A stretch of DNA of 64,000 nt from Ruminococcus sp. OA3 (GTDB lineage: Bacteria; Bacillota; Clostridia; Lachnospirales; Lachnospiraceae), in the NCBI RefSeq assembly GCF_022440845.1, contig NZ_JAKNTO010000001.1:806001-870000 (forward strand), read 5' to 3'. A program made the translations under genes and the position numbers. This document shows positions 35,465 through 44,126 of this stretch, piece by piece (the first letter of the stretch is position 1; every line of letters starts with the position of its first letter). Under the pieces are notes generated by a model. The model was not told the DNA's origin and did not search any database. It saw only the letters and a program-made list of their open reading frames with translations.

Positions 35465-35595
35465 TACGGCAATTCGTTTTTATGCTCCATAAGGTAATCA
35501 ACAAAATACTTACCTGCAATTGAGAGTCTGTCCGCGTGAGCATAAGCTCTGCTAAAATGCTCACGCCAAGAGCAGTTCATATCGAGCTCATTTTC
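35465..35595 (-). pseudogene. Unidentified C-terminal gene fragment
   Basis: On the minus strand, in a frame different from the AraC gene it overlaps by a few bases, about 42 codons stay open (CSWREHFSRAYAHADRLSIA, then KYFVDYLMEHKNELP) and end at TAG. No start or ribosome site is visible. It looks like the end of an unrelated protein left by a rearrangement downstream of the AraC gene. Confidence 0.35.
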
Positions 35596-36493
35596 CAACA
35601 AAGCTATCATCTGGCTGATATTTCTGATTTCTGTAATCCCTGGGGGAAAATCCTGTTTTTTCTTTAAAACATTTTCCGAAATAACTGATTTGATGAAATC
35701 CTACACATTCAGCAATGCTGCCGACGGGCTCGTCGGTATGTTTCAACAGTTCCGCCGCTTTTGACAGGCGATACTCTGTCAGATATCTATATGGCGTGGT
35801 TTGCAGAGTCGACTTAAAACAGCGCAAACACTCTGATTTACTGACATTTGCACTGCCTGCCAAAAGGTCTAAAGAAATATCCTCACCGCAGTGCCGTTCG
35901 ATATATTGCAAAAATTTCTGCATTCGGGCATAGATGACGGTATCTTGTTTTACTGTCGGAGACTTAATGTTTTTCCGCACCTCGAGCCAGAGAGTCACTA
36001 GTAGAACAAGAACCTCATAAACATAAAACTGCGTTTTGTTTTGTTCGAGTTTTGACAACCTTTTCAGCGTAGCTAAAACTGTCCTGCAGGATTCGGTTTC
36101 CTTTGAAAAAGAATATATGGGCAATTGCTCTTTTTCCACGATGCTTTCTACGTAATCCTTTGCGGGACTGCCAAAATAGAATTTGAGAAAATAATCTGGA
36201 AAGATAAAACTGTTATAGTGACACGATCTGTTTTTCCGTATAAGATGAACGACACTTTTATTTATGAATATTCCGCTTCCTGCGCCCACCCGAACAGTTA
36301 TATCTAATGTTTTTACTTCTATCTCGCCTTCAAGCACATAGATAAACTGCAGATCTTCATGCCAATGCATAACCTGAAATCCCGGATTACGAGGATAACT
36401 CTGCTCGTTTACAACATCCAGGACAAGATAGGGAAAATCTGTGTCTGCATTCAGATTGATTGAATTGATAAACGGATTTTGTGTCTCTGACAT
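35588..36493 (-). CDS. AraC family regulator with N-terminal cupin
   Basis: A 301-residue regulator. Start ATG 36493 follows AGGTGATC closely; a longer open frame to 36745 runs through the neighbouring pseudogene and is rejected. The cupin part is at about 25-110 (MHWHEDLQFIYVLEGEIEV, GSGIFINKSVVH), and the AraC domain at about 195-295 (ISLDLLAGSANVSKSECLR; PVGSIAECVGFHQISYFGK). It is a paralogue of the regulator at 20.7 kb by layout. It carries no regulon palindrome upstream. Target not evident. Confidence 0.85.
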   Translation of the reverse strand: MSETQNPFINSINLNADTDFPYLVLDVVNEQSYPRNPGFQVMHWHEDLQFIYVLEGEIEVKTLDITVRVGAGSGIFINKSVVHLIRKNRSCHYNSFIFPDYFLKFYFGSPAKDYVESIVEKEQLPIYSFSKETESCRTVLATLKRLSKLEQNKTQFYVYEVLVLLVTLWLEVRKNIKSPTVKQDTVIYARMQKFLQYIERHCGEDISLDLLAGSANVSKSECLRCFKSTLQTTPYRYLTEYRLSKAAELLKHTDEPVGSIAECVGFHQISYFGKCFKEKTGFSPRDYRNQKYQPDDSFVGK

Positions 36494-36615
36494 GGTGATC
36501 ACCTGAGCTTGGATATATTTTGATAGTATTTGGCTACATTTCAATGTTTTATCGTGATAAATTATGATAATATCATAATAAACACCACGCCAGAAGTCAA
36601 GGAGGTGAAAGTCGA

Positions 36616-36799
36616 ATGTATTTCGAATACGGTGACGATGAAATTGCGTACCTGAAGAAAAAGGATGTCTTGCCTGCAGCGCCCGAACATATTTAGTTTT
36701 GGAGATCTGGCGATTCTGCACGGCATCAGAATGGTAGATCATCATCGCGATATAGACCGCAAACGGTTTGAAACGTACCGCAGACGGGAAGCTGCTTAG
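36616..36799 (+). pseudogene. Remnant of an AlkA-type DNA-3-methyladenine glycosylase gene
   Basis: ATG 36616, behind GGAGGTG, encodes the family's typical N-terminus (MYFEYGDDEIAYLKKKD) but stops at 36696. In the +1 frame the sequence then gives the typical C-terminus (FSFGDLAILHGIRMVDHH, RKRFETYRRREA), ending at TAG 36797-36799. The whole catalytic middle, about 150 residues, has been deleted. It lies beside an alkyl-DNA repair methyltransferase gene, a usual partner. Confidence 0.7.
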
Positions 36800-36800
36800 T

Positions 36801-36923
36801 ATGTCGGTATGGGAAAATAAGGAAAGCGTAACAAAAGGGCGTAATCTGTCTGAACACCGTATGGCACAGCAGCGCGGCAGAACACACGATTTTGAGGATT
36901 CTAATTCATATTTGGAGGTGTGA
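36801..36923 (+). CDS. Possible 40-residue ORF ahead of ogt
   Basis: ATG 36801 to TGA 36921-36923 stays open and contains the ribosome site of the next gene at its end. The sequence (ESVTKGRNLSEHRMAQQRG) is not recognised. It may be another gene remnant rather than a functional peptide. Confidence 0.25.
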   Translation: MSVWENKESVTKGRNLSEHRMAQQRGRTHDFEDSNSYLEV

Positions 36924-36927
36924 TACC

Positions 36928-37461
36928 ATGACTTATATTTATCATTACAATTCTCCTTTGGGGGGCATTACAGTTTCAAGCAACGGGTCGGAGATTACAG
37001 GACTGTGGTTTGACGGTCAAAAGTATTTTGGCGATACACTTCCGGAAAGGTGTGAAGAAAAGGCCCTGCACGTTTTTGAAGATGCGAAACGCTGGCTTGA
37101 CATTTATTTCAGTGGTAAAGCGCCCGATTTCACGCCACCTTTGTCAATGGAAACAACTTTATTCCGTAAAGCCGTCTGGGAAATCATGATTACAATACCC
37201 TATGGACAGACGATGACCTACGGTGAGATTGCAGACAAAATTGCAGAACAAAAGGGTCTTGAAAACATGTCGGCTCAGGCGGTGGGCGGTGCGGTAGGGC
37301 ACAATTCCATATCTCTGATCATCCCCTGCCACAGAGTCGTCGGAGCAAGCGGAAGTCTGACCGGCTACGCGGGAGGAATTGAGAAAAAGGTACAGTTACT
37401 TAAGATGGAAAAAGCGGATATGTCTGCTTTTTTTGTACCGAAAAAAGGAACGGCATTGTAG
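36928..37461 (+). CDS. ogt: Methylated-DNA--protein-cysteine methyltransferase
   Basis: A 177-residue suicide repair protein that removes alkyl groups from O6-alkylguanine onto its own cysteine. The active site PCHRV (with IIPCHRVVGASG) and the DNA-binding helix IPYGQTMTYGEIA are intact, as is the family tail GYAGGIEKKVQLL. ATG 36928 follows GGAGGTG by 9 nt; the longer frame from 36892 is rejected. It is the only intact gene of an otherwise decayed repair/methyltransferase island. Confidence 0.92.
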   Translation: MTYIYHYNSPLGGITVSSNGSEITGLWFDGQKYFGDTLPERCEEKALHVFEDAKRWLDIYFSGKAPDFTPPLSMETTLFRKAVWEIMITIPYGQTMTYGEIADKIAEQKGLENMSAQAVGGAVGHNSISLIIPCHRVVGASGSLTGYAGGIEKKVQLLKMEKADMSAFFVPKKGTAL

Positions 37462-37760
37462 TGAAATCGTCAAATGCAACTGTCATAAGACCGTCATTTA
37501 CCATTGCTGTGTTAGAAGTATGTCTTGATATGACCCCTGCAATGCTTTCAGCAGGTAAGAGTAAAGCGGAGAAACAGAATATTCATAACCTGACCTTTGT
37601 GACTGGTGATGCACAGGAACTGCCGAGGCTGTTTACCTCACATTCCGTTCATATGGAAAAATGTGAAAGTACCAATATGCCGGTTTCGCTGAATAGCTGG
37701 CTGGAATTTACCGAAACTTCCGCACCCGTTCGTCAGAATATTGTAGATCATTTGTTATTT
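37461..37760 (+). pseudogene. Remnant of a class I SAM-dependent methyltransferase
   Basis: One frame encodes pieces of a methyltransferase joined by a deletion: EVCLDMTPAMLSAGKSKAEK and FVTGDAQELP (motifs I and II region) are followed directly by CESTNMPVSLNSWLEFT and SAPVRQNIV, which belong near the family C-terminus. The motif I glycine loop and about 60 central residues are missing. The frame then runs into a terminator. Confidence 0.6.
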
Positions 37761-37764
37761 ATAA

Positions 37765-37806
37765 AGAGAAGCCACCGCAGCATGCCGCGATGGCTTCTCT
37801 TTTTTC
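37765..37806. terminator. Terminator, possibly bidirectional
   Basis: AGAGAAGCCA(C)CGC pairs with GCGATGGCTTCTCT (one mismatch) and is followed by TTTTTT on the + strand. It sits between the remnant on the + strand and the IolB-like gene on the - strand. Confidence 0.75.
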
Positions 37807-37821
37807 TTAAGGAATTAGGAT

Positions 37822-38616
37822 TTATAGTGAGTCTCCCCAGATCTTTGCATCCGGGTCGAGCGTCCACTCGTGTTCTTTGTCGTCGATACGTGTCTTCTCC
37901 CACGGATTGTCATCGAAGTGCCGGATGCCCCATGCGTAGCACATGGCGTAACCCGGGCAGGCAACCATCGGATGGGATTTTTCTGTGATAACGGCGAGAC
38001 CGTTGTGGCCAAGTTCAACCACTTCATCGTTTACCCAGCCTGCTCCATAGCCCTGTGGTTTATCAAAACGGAAGAGATAAACTTCCGGCTGTGGATGCCA
38101 GTGCGGCGGATAGCTCGACCAGCGTCCCGGAAGATTGACAACTTCACCCAGCACCATGTTCGAGTACGGTGCGTTTTCATAGTCAAAGCATGTTCTTACG
38201 TTTCTTCTGATTGTGCCCTGCAGCTCTCCATTGGCTCCGCGCGCCCATGTGTGGGTATCCTCCGGCAGATACATTTTGGCATCGAATTTGCGGTCATTCA
38301 GAGTTTTTTGTACATAGAAAACAGAACTGTCATATGCCGTGATCGTGCAGGTGTCCCCTGCGCAGAGATGAAGGCAGTACGGGTTATAATCGAAAGGATT
38401 CGGACGGTCCATCTCAACAGTCCTGCCGTCAAATTCAACCTTAGCTCTCCCCTCGAACATGATCCAGGCCATTTCCTTTTCTGTCTCAGCAAATGTGTAT
38501 GTATCGCCTGCGTCCATTAATAAAAGTGCCACGTCCATCATTGCTTTTTTTCCCTCGCCCTCCGCCAGGTTAATGTATTCGTTATAACCGCGGACCGGAT
38601 CTTTTGAAATATACAT
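37822..38616 (-). CDS. IolB/KduI-like isomerase (5-deoxy-glucuronate isomerase family)
   Basis: A 264-residue double-cupin protein. The metal-binding pattern WSSYPPHWHPQPEVYLFRF-type (split as SSYPPHWH and PEVYLF, about 166-180) and a later His match IolB, which opens 5-deoxy-glucuronate to a keto acid in inositol breakdown. Other iol genes are absent from the window, so it may act on a related uronate-like intermediate of the regulon it belongs to. ATG 38616 follows AAGGAGG; palindrome C overlaps its promoter. Confidence 0.82.
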   Translation of the reverse strand: MYISKDPVRGYNEYINLAEGEGKKAMMDVALLLMDAGDTYTFAETEKEMAWIMFEGRAKVEFDGRTVEMDRPNPFDYNPYCLHLCAGDTCTITAYDSSVFYVQKTLNDRKFDAKMYLPEDTHTWARGANGELQGTIRRNVRTCFDYENAPYSNMVLGEVVNLPGRWSSYPPHWHPQPEVYLFRFDKPQGYGAGWVNDEVVELGHNGLAVITEKSHPMVACPGYAMCYAWGIRHFDDNPWEKTRIDDKEHEWTLDPDAKIWGDSL

Positions 38617-38649
38617 AGTCAGCCTCCTTATTTTTTTATTGACAATTTA

Positions 38650-38669
38650 TATACTAATATATTAACATA
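38650..38669. promoter_or_regulatory. Regulon palindrome, site C (IolB-like gene)
   Basis: TATACTAATATATTAACATA matches the consensus at 18 of 20. On the minus strand TTGACA (38686-38681) lies upstream, and a TAATAT -10 at 16-bp spacing is inside the palindrome. Apart from sites C and D and their promoters, nothing else was seen in the 320-base gap 38617-38936. Confidence 0.7.
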
Positions 38670-38856
38670 TAAGAAAGATTTGTCAAGACATATATAAATG
38701 AATTTTAAAAATGTTGGGGTCAATAAGTATTTTGGCCCATTGATGTTACAGAGTGCTACGCATTTCATGTTCCTGCATCTTTGCGCCAGCTTTGGCCGGC
38801 ACCATTTTAATAAATTTTGGAACTGAATTTTGTTAACTATTATATGCGGGTTCTGC

Positions 38857-38885
38857 TTGCCGTCATCGGAGATAGATAGTAAAAT
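38857..38885 (+). promoter_or_regulatory. Promoter of the response regulator operon
   Basis: TTGCCG (38857-38862), 17 bp, TAAAAT (38880-38885), 51 bp before ATG 38937. Confidence 0.45.
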
Positions 38886-38896
38886 ATATTAGTATA
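38877..38896. promoter_or_regulatory. Regulon palindrome, site D (response regulator operon)
   Basis: TAGTAAAATATATTAGTATA: the right half is perfect and the left half is poor. It overlaps the -10. Confidence 0.5.
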
Positions 38897-38936
38897 TATT
38901 ATGTGACGCTGCTGCAGGTAAAGATGAGGTGAATAT

Positions 38937-40552
38937 ATGATAAAAGTACTGATTGCAGATGATGAGAAGGATATCGTCGATTTAATTGCCTACTTGATCA
39001 AAGATCTGGATGTGGAAATTGTAGGCCTGGCCTCAAATGGTCTGGAGGCTTACCGGATCATCCTTGAGAAGAATCCGGATGTTGTGATTTCGGATATCCG
39101 GATGCCCGGTATGACGGGGCTGAAACTGATTGAAAAAGTTAAACAGTCTGAGAGAAAAACAGAGTTTATTATCATAAGCGGGTATCGCGATTTTGAGTAT
39201 GCAAAGACAGCCCTGCAGTATGGTGTGCAGGATTATCTGTTAAAACCGATCAAAGAAGAGGAACTGGCACTGCTACTGAACCGGCTGAATCGCAAGAAAC
39301 ATATCAATGATGAAAAGGAGCAGGCTGACCAGGACAGGCAGCAAAGATTTGTTGAGCAGATTTCCAGAATCCGCAGAGATTATTTAAGAAAAATCCTGTA
39401 TGAAGCAGAGATCGATGAAAATGACCGTATCCTGACAGGAGAAAATGATCCGCTGCATCCCGTGGAAGACTGTATTTACAGCGTTGTTACCATCAAGCTG
39501 GACTACATTGAGCATGAAAACGTGGATTTCTCAGCGTATGTTTCCGTGCTGGAAAATATGTGTGAAAAATACACGACGAAAATAAAGAGTGACAGTTTCG
39601 ATGCGGAATATTTTTATGAAGGCACGAAAGGACATATTGCTTTTAACTATAAACCGGATGTACATCTGCCGATGGATAAGAAGAAAAAATACCTGACGGA
39701 GCTCTTAAGGGAGGACAATGAAAAGTATGAATTCTTTAATGTAACACTGGGGATTGGACTGCAGGTAAGGAGCCGTGAGAATCTCCACGATTCATTTATC
39801 AGCGCGCAGGCGGCCATTGATAACCGGATTGAGCTCGGCAGCGGGGGTATCATTGATGCTTCAAAACTGACGCAGGGACAACTGAATTATCAGGTTACGG
39901 TACCGCAGCAGATAGAGATGCGCGTCAGGAAAGGCTTATTTGAGTTAAACAAAGAGGAAGTTTTCAGCTGTCTTGATGAGGTTTTGCGAAGTTATTATTA
40001 TGGGAAAGAAACGGCGGTTCAGACGATCTATAAGTTTTCCGAGAGGTGGATTGAATTGCTGGAAGATGCAGTGCTTGGCAATAAGCTTTTGGATAAAACA
40101 GATCTTCCCCCAAAAGAGGTATGGGGAATGCGAATTAACAGCTGCACTTCGATGCAGGCCTGTAAAGGCTATCTGACGGATTATATGATGAAGATTATGG
40201 AACTCTGTAATGACATGCAGAAAAGTCATGAGGCAAGGCCGATCAGGGAAGTAAAGGAATATATTGAAAAAAACTATGATAAAGGAATCTCACTGGATGA
40301 TATTGGAAAAATGGTATGCCTGATCCGGTTTATCTGAGTACACTGTTTAAGAATCAGACAGGAATGAATATTACGAATTATCTGATCAGGGTGCGTATGG
40401 AAGCCGCAAAGAAGCTGTTAAGAGAAACGCATATGAGTGTGAGCACTGTTGCTGACAGGGTTGGATACACAGATACCAGGTATTTCAGCAAAATATTCAC
40501 AAAACATGTTGGTGTAAAACCCATGGAGTACCGGAAATTCGAGAGCAGATAG
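38937..40552 (+). pseudogene. AraC-type response regulator (YesN-like), frameshifted near 40320
   Basis: The receiver domain (residues 1-120) is intact: acidic pocket DDE (9-11), phospho-acceptor Asp55 in VISDIRMPG and Lys in YLLKPIKEE. A ~270-residue middle region follows. The AraC output domain begins at REVKEYIEKNYDKGISLDDIG, and the first frame stops at 40335-40337. The second helix-turn-helix continues in the -1 frame as PVYLSTLFKNQTGMNITNYL to the stop at 40552. One base is missing near 40320. If real, the product lacks DNA binding; a sequencing error is possible. Partner of the kinase gene that follows. Confidence 0.8.
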
Positions 40553-40565
40553 TGGAGAACTGTGT

Positions 40566-41612
40566 ATGAAAGCTGAAGATAAGTTGCCGTTAAAAATAAA
40601 AGATATCACAGCAGCAGTGATTGCTGTTCTGCTGCTGGGAGCGCAGGTCTGCGTTACTGTGATGTGCATGCACGAACAGATATTAGGTGATATGGGATTT
40701 TATTATCTTATATCCAGTCTGGGGATTATCGGTGTTTTTGCTTATATGGTAAGAAAATGGGTCATACCGGTAATTAAAATGAACCGTATTCTAAGCTACG
40801 CAAAAGAAAGCGAGGATATAGAGGTGCTTATCCATGAACTTGATAAGCCGACTGAAACAGAATATCCGGACCGTCTATTTTCCGGGATCACAGAGCTGAT
40901 CAACCGGGAACAGAAAGCACAGATATTGTCTACGGAAGCGACGATCCATGCACTGCAGAGTCAGATTAATCCACATTTTCTTTACAACACGCTGGAAACG
41001 ATAAGAAGCAAGGCGATCCTTCAGGGAAATGAAGAGATTGCAAAAATGAATGAAGCGCTTGCCACGCTGTTTCGTTACAACATCAGCAGACCCGGGGAGA
41101 TGGCGACGCTGGCAGATGAAATGGAAAATGTAGAGAGCTATCTGGTCATACAGCAGTACCGTTTTCGCGATAAGTTTAAGGTCGTGAAATTACTTGATGA
41201 GACAGACGGCTATCTGATGTCCTATATGATGCCGATTCTGACAATACAGCCAATTGTGGAAAATGCCATACATCACGGGCTGGAAAATAAAGTAGGGCAG
41301 GGGGAGATTATGATTCGAGTATTTACTACACAGGACCGCCTGATCATTATCATCAGTGATGACGGCGTAGGTATACCCGAAGATCAGCTGAGGGATATGA
41401 GAGAAAAACTGGATGCCACGAATGGAATGCCCGACATGGCAGTGAAACAGAAAAAGCCTCATAAAGCCGGAATTGCACTTCAGAATGTTCATCAGCGTAT
41501 CAAATTTTACTATGGCGAAGAGTACGGCCTGGAGATCACCAGCACGGAAGGGTGTGGGACTACGGCGGAGATACATCTTCCGAAGATATATGACTTTAAG
41601 GAGGGAATCTGA
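40566..41612 (+). CDS. Sensor histidine kinase (LytS/YesM-type, His_kinase family)
   Basis: A 348-residue membrane kinase. Two helices (about 14-35 and 43-62) with almost no external loop make it an unusual sensor without an extracellular domain. The phospho-acceptor region is LQSQINPHFLYNTLETIR (about 137-154), followed by the ATPase motifs QPIVENAIHHGLEN, SDDGVGIP and GIALQNVHQRI. With so little outside the membrane, the signal may come from a partner protein. The ABC-like genes directly downstream (no gap) are candidates (inference). Confidence 0.88.
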   Translation: MKAEDKLPLKIKDITAAVIAVLLLGAQVCVTVMCMHEQILGDMGFYYLISSLGIIGVFAYMVRKWVIPVIKMNRILSYAKESEDIEVLIHELDKPTETEYPDRLFSGITELINREQKAQILSTEATIHALQSQINPHFLYNTLETIRSKAILQGNEEIAKMNEALATLFRYNISRPGEMATLADEMENVESYLVIQQYRFRDKFKVVKLLDETDGYLMSYMMPILTIQPIVENAIHHGLENKVGQGEIMIRVFTTQDRLIIIISDDGVGIPEDQLRDMREKLDATNGMPDMAVKQKKPHKAGIALQNVHQRIKFYYGEEYGLEITSTEGCGTTAEIHLPKIYDFKEGI

Positions 41613-43070
41613 ATGTACGAAATCCTTCGCGCAGACAGGCTGTGCATTCATTCTCCCGCCGAAAACCATATACATAATCTTTCTTTCAGCATCTTTAAGG
41701 GGGAAGTACTGGGCGTGCTGGGACTTGGAGGGGCGGGAAGGTCTTCGCTGGCCCGTATGCTTGCCGGTCTGGAACGCATATACAGCGGCGCAATGTGGGT
41801 GGATGGGAAAAGGACGGTATTCAACTCAATCCGTGAGGGGCAGAGAAGCGGAATCTATCTGATCCAGTATGAGAGTAAGCTGATTCCCGGACAGAACATT
41901 GCTGAGAACTTTACAATACTGCATAAACAGCATAGAAAACTGGTTCTGAATCATCAGAATGTTCTGCTGCAGTTAAACGAAATATCGCTTGAATATGGTA
42001 TTCAGGCAGAACCTGAACGCCGGGTTGAAGATCTGAGTCTTTATCAGAAACATATGCTGGAGCTGGCGGTCGCTGCGTACTCAGGCGCCAAAATTATAGT
42101 TTTAAATCAGGTGGATGCTTCATATTCAGAGAACGAATACCTTGATTATGAAAATAAAATCCGTATGATGCAGAGAAAGGGAATCAGTTTTTTTATGATC
42201 CATACAGATATAATCCGGGCACAGTCTCTGAGTGACCGTATTATGGTGATGAGAAAGGGAGAAAAGGCGGGGATATTTTATTCGGACCAGGTAAAACCCA
42301 AATACCTCCATAAGATACTGACCGGAGTGGAAAAGTTCGAGCAGGAACATAAGGAAAGTTTCATACAGCCGGAGGTTGTACTTGAGGCGATGCATTTAAA
42401 AGTTCCGGAAATCGCAGAGGATATTACATTTCGTATTAACAAAGGTGAGGTGATCGGATTTATAGACGAAAAATATTCCACTTATGAAAAAATACTGTTG
42501 TTAATAAAAGGCGAGTACGGTCTGGCAGGGGGAAAGCTGTATTTAAACAATACAGAAGTAGCGCCGTTTCGCAGACTGGAGATTGCAAGACGGGGTATCC
42601 GGTATATAGACAGAGACAGTTCTCTGGACAATGTTTTTTTAGATCTGACCGTCGAGGAAAACCTGCAGCTGGAAATGTATAAAGTTTATAAGAATAAAGG
42701 TATCGGAATCAATAAGCGCCTGTGCCAGTACGCAATGAAAAGGAAAACCGGGTTATTCTTAAGCAGGCGTAAACTAAAGACGGAAGTCAGTAAACTGGAC
42801 CGCAATGAACGCACCATGATCGCCTTGAATCGATGGAAATTGGCAGACACGGCATTACTTTTGCTGAACTCCCCTGCCATGTCTGCCGACGTGGTCCTCA
42901 GAAAACATATCTGGAATTACGTGACTCAGATGCGCCAGGAGGGAATACCCATTATTTACAGCTCCTCCAATACGGAAGAGATGTTTGCCGTGTGTGACTG
43001 TGTATACATGGTTAAAGAGGGAGTGATAATAAAATGTCTGAGGGGGATGCCGAGTGAAAGATACGAGTAG
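41613..43070 (+). CDS. Degenerate sugar-type ABC ATPase (RbsA/MglA-like)
   Basis: A 485-residue homologue of double-cassette sugar ATPases with eroded active sites. Walker A of the first half is GLGGAGRSS in place of GxxGAGKST, so the P-loop Lys is Arg. The signature is DLSLYQKHM instead of LSxGQQQ, and Walker B reads IIVLNQVDASYSE, losing the Glu. The second half has lost its P-loop (GFIDEKYSTYEK) and signature (VSKLDRNERT). It probably cannot hydrolyse ATP normally and may serve as a regulatory or sensing subunit. It begins directly after the kinase stop (TGA-ATG). Confidence 0.8.
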   Translation: MYEILRADRLCIHSPAENHIHNLSFSIFKGEVLGVLGLGGAGRSSLARMLAGLERIYSGAMWVDGKRTVFNSIREGQRSGIYLIQYESKLIPGQNIAENFTILHKQHRKLVLNHQNVLLQLNEISLEYGIQAEPERRVEDLSLYQKHMLELAVAAYSGAKIIVLNQVDASYSENEYLDYENKIRMMQRKGISFFMIHTDIIRAQSLSDRIMVMRKGEKAGIFYSDQVKPKYLHKILTGVEKFEQEHKESFIQPEVVLEAMHLKVPEIAEDITFRINKGEVIGFIDEKYSTYEKILLLIKGEYGLAGGKLYLNNTEVAPFRRLEIARRGIRYIDRDSSLDNVFLDLTVEENLQLEMYKVYKNKGIGINKRLCQYAMKRKTGLFLSRRKLKTEVSKLDRNERTMIALNRWKLADTALLLLNSPAMSADVVLRKHIWNYVTQMRQEGIPIIYSSSNTEEMFAVCDCVYMVKEGVIIKCLRGMPSERYE

Positions 43071-44016
43071 AATCTATGGTTTTATGAAAAACAACATGAA
43101 TCTGATCATTTTTATTGTCATATTCCTGACCTTTGCCCTGAATTCCAGATATTCATTTTCAGTTAAAAATATTATGAATATTCTGACACAGAACTCATAT
43201 ATCATCACAGTGACTATGGGAATGGCAGTGCTGATGATCTCCGGTTCTGTCGATATCTCTGTCGGTTCCCAGATATCCCTGATCGGGATCGTGTGTGCAA
43301 GAATGCTGACTCTGGATGGAATGCCGGTTGTCCTGGTCGTTGTAACAGCGCTGCTGCTGGGCATCCTTCTTAACCTGATCAATATCTCCCTGTCAATCTT
43401 TTTGAAACTGCCATTGATTATCGTAAGTATAGGGACGATGACGTTATACCAGGGAATTGTAGACCTGACAGGAACCTCGAGGGCAATCCTGATATACAAT
43501 GATGCATTCCGCTATATCGGGAGGGGGTACCTGGGACCGGTTTCCGTCCAGTTTATACTGGCATGTGCGGTATTTGTGACAGCATTTCTTCTTCTGCACA
43601 AAACGTATCCCGGAAGATATATGTATGCCGTGGGGAGTAATAATACCGCTGCCGAATTGTCCGGGATCAATGTAACGGTCATTAAAGCCATGGCTTCTGT
43701 ATTTTATGGGATTTCTATCGGAAGTGCCACTTTGATTCATATATCCAGGATGGGCTCTGCCCAGACAGGGATGGGAAACGGAATAGAAATCACGGCGGTC
43801 ACGGCGGCCTTGCTGGGCGGAATCAGTGTAAAAGGCGGGACGGGGAGGGTTTCACAAGTGTTTCTCAGTACACTGTCGTTGTCGTGGCTGTCGTATATGA
43901 TTCTGATGACTTCTTCGGGCGTACATTACAGAAATATCGTCAGTGGTTTCCTGCTGATTATGGCATTTGGTTATGATCTCTGCAGAAACAGGAAAAGACA
44001 GCCTACCCTAAAGTGA
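43054..44016 (+). CDS. ABC sugar permease (RbsC-like) paired with the degenerate ATPase
   Basis: A 320-residue permease with eight to ten helices and RbsC/BPD_transp_2 signatures: VTMGMAVLMISGSVDISVGS, LPLIIVSIGTMTLYQGI and YAVGSNNTAAELSGINV. GTG 43054 lies inside the end of the ATPase gene behind AGGGGGA. No binding protein is encoded in this operon. Together with the broken ATPase and the sensor kinase it suggests a transporter turned sensor, though import with the binding protein and ATPase at 48-50.6 kb is possible. Confidence 0.85.
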   Translation: MKDTSRIYGFMKNNMNLIIFIVIFLTFALNSRYSFSVKNIMNILTQNSYIITVTMGMAVLMISGSVDISVGSQISLIGIVCARMLTLDGMPVVLVVVTALLLGILLNLINISLSIFLKLPLIIVSIGTMTLYQGIVDLTGTSRAILIYNDAFRYIGRGYLGPVSVQFILACAVFVTAFLLLHKTYPGRYMYAVGSNNTAAELSGINVTVIKAMASVFYGISIGSATLIHISRMGSAQTGMGNGIEITAVTAALLGGISVKGGTGRVSQVFLSTLSLSWLSYMILMTSSGVHYRNIVSGFLLIMAFGYDLCRNRKRQPTLK

Positions 44017-44022
44017 ATACAG
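44003..44022 (+). promoter_or_regulatory. Shared upstream element, copy 1 (possible activator site)
   Basis: CTACCCTAAAGTGAATACAG is repeated exactly at 47826-47845. In both places it ends 5 bp upstream of the -35 hexamer, the usual position for an activator contacting polymerase. Confidence 0.65.
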
Positions 44023-44027
44023 CCTTC

Positions 44028-44056
44028 TTGTTAAAGGTGAAAAATCTTAATACAAT
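44028..44056 (+). promoter_or_regulatory. Promoter of the dehydrogenase operon
   Basis: TTGTTA (44028-44033), 17 bp, TACAAT (44051-44056); about 70 bp ahead of ATG 44127. Confidence 0.6.
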
Positions 44057-44069
44057 GTAAAAGTAAAGA

Positions 44070-44089
44070 TATATTAATATACTAAGAGC
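44070..44089. promoter_or_regulatory. Regulon palindrome, site E (dehydrogenase operon)
   Basis: TATATTAATATACTAAGAGC keeps the core (TTAATATACTAA against CTAATATATTAG). It lies just downstream of the transcription start. Confidence 0.5.
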
Positions 44090-44126
44090 AATTTATATTG
44101 CCGGATGGAAAGAAGGAGGATATTAA

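Noticed and set aside
36494-36745. 84-codon N-terminal extension of the AraC gene at 35.6 kb
   Set aside because: Runs through the promoter region and the AlkA remnant; ATG 36493 has a ribosome site and fits the cupin start.
37870-38520. Plus-strand open frame of 216 codons
   Set aside because: Antisense to the IolB-like gene; composition and lack of a ribosome site point to a shadow.
37822-38616. Complete inositol catabolic locus
   Set aside because: Only an iolB-like gene is present; iolC, iolD, iolE, iolG and iolJ cannot be assigned with confidence, so a myo-inositol pathway is not claimed.
40305-40340. Programmed -1 frameshift in the response regulator
   Set aside because: The A-run GGAAAAATGG does not give an X-XXY-YYZ slippery site in the right phase, and no downstream stimulatory hairpin was evident; a missing base is simpler.
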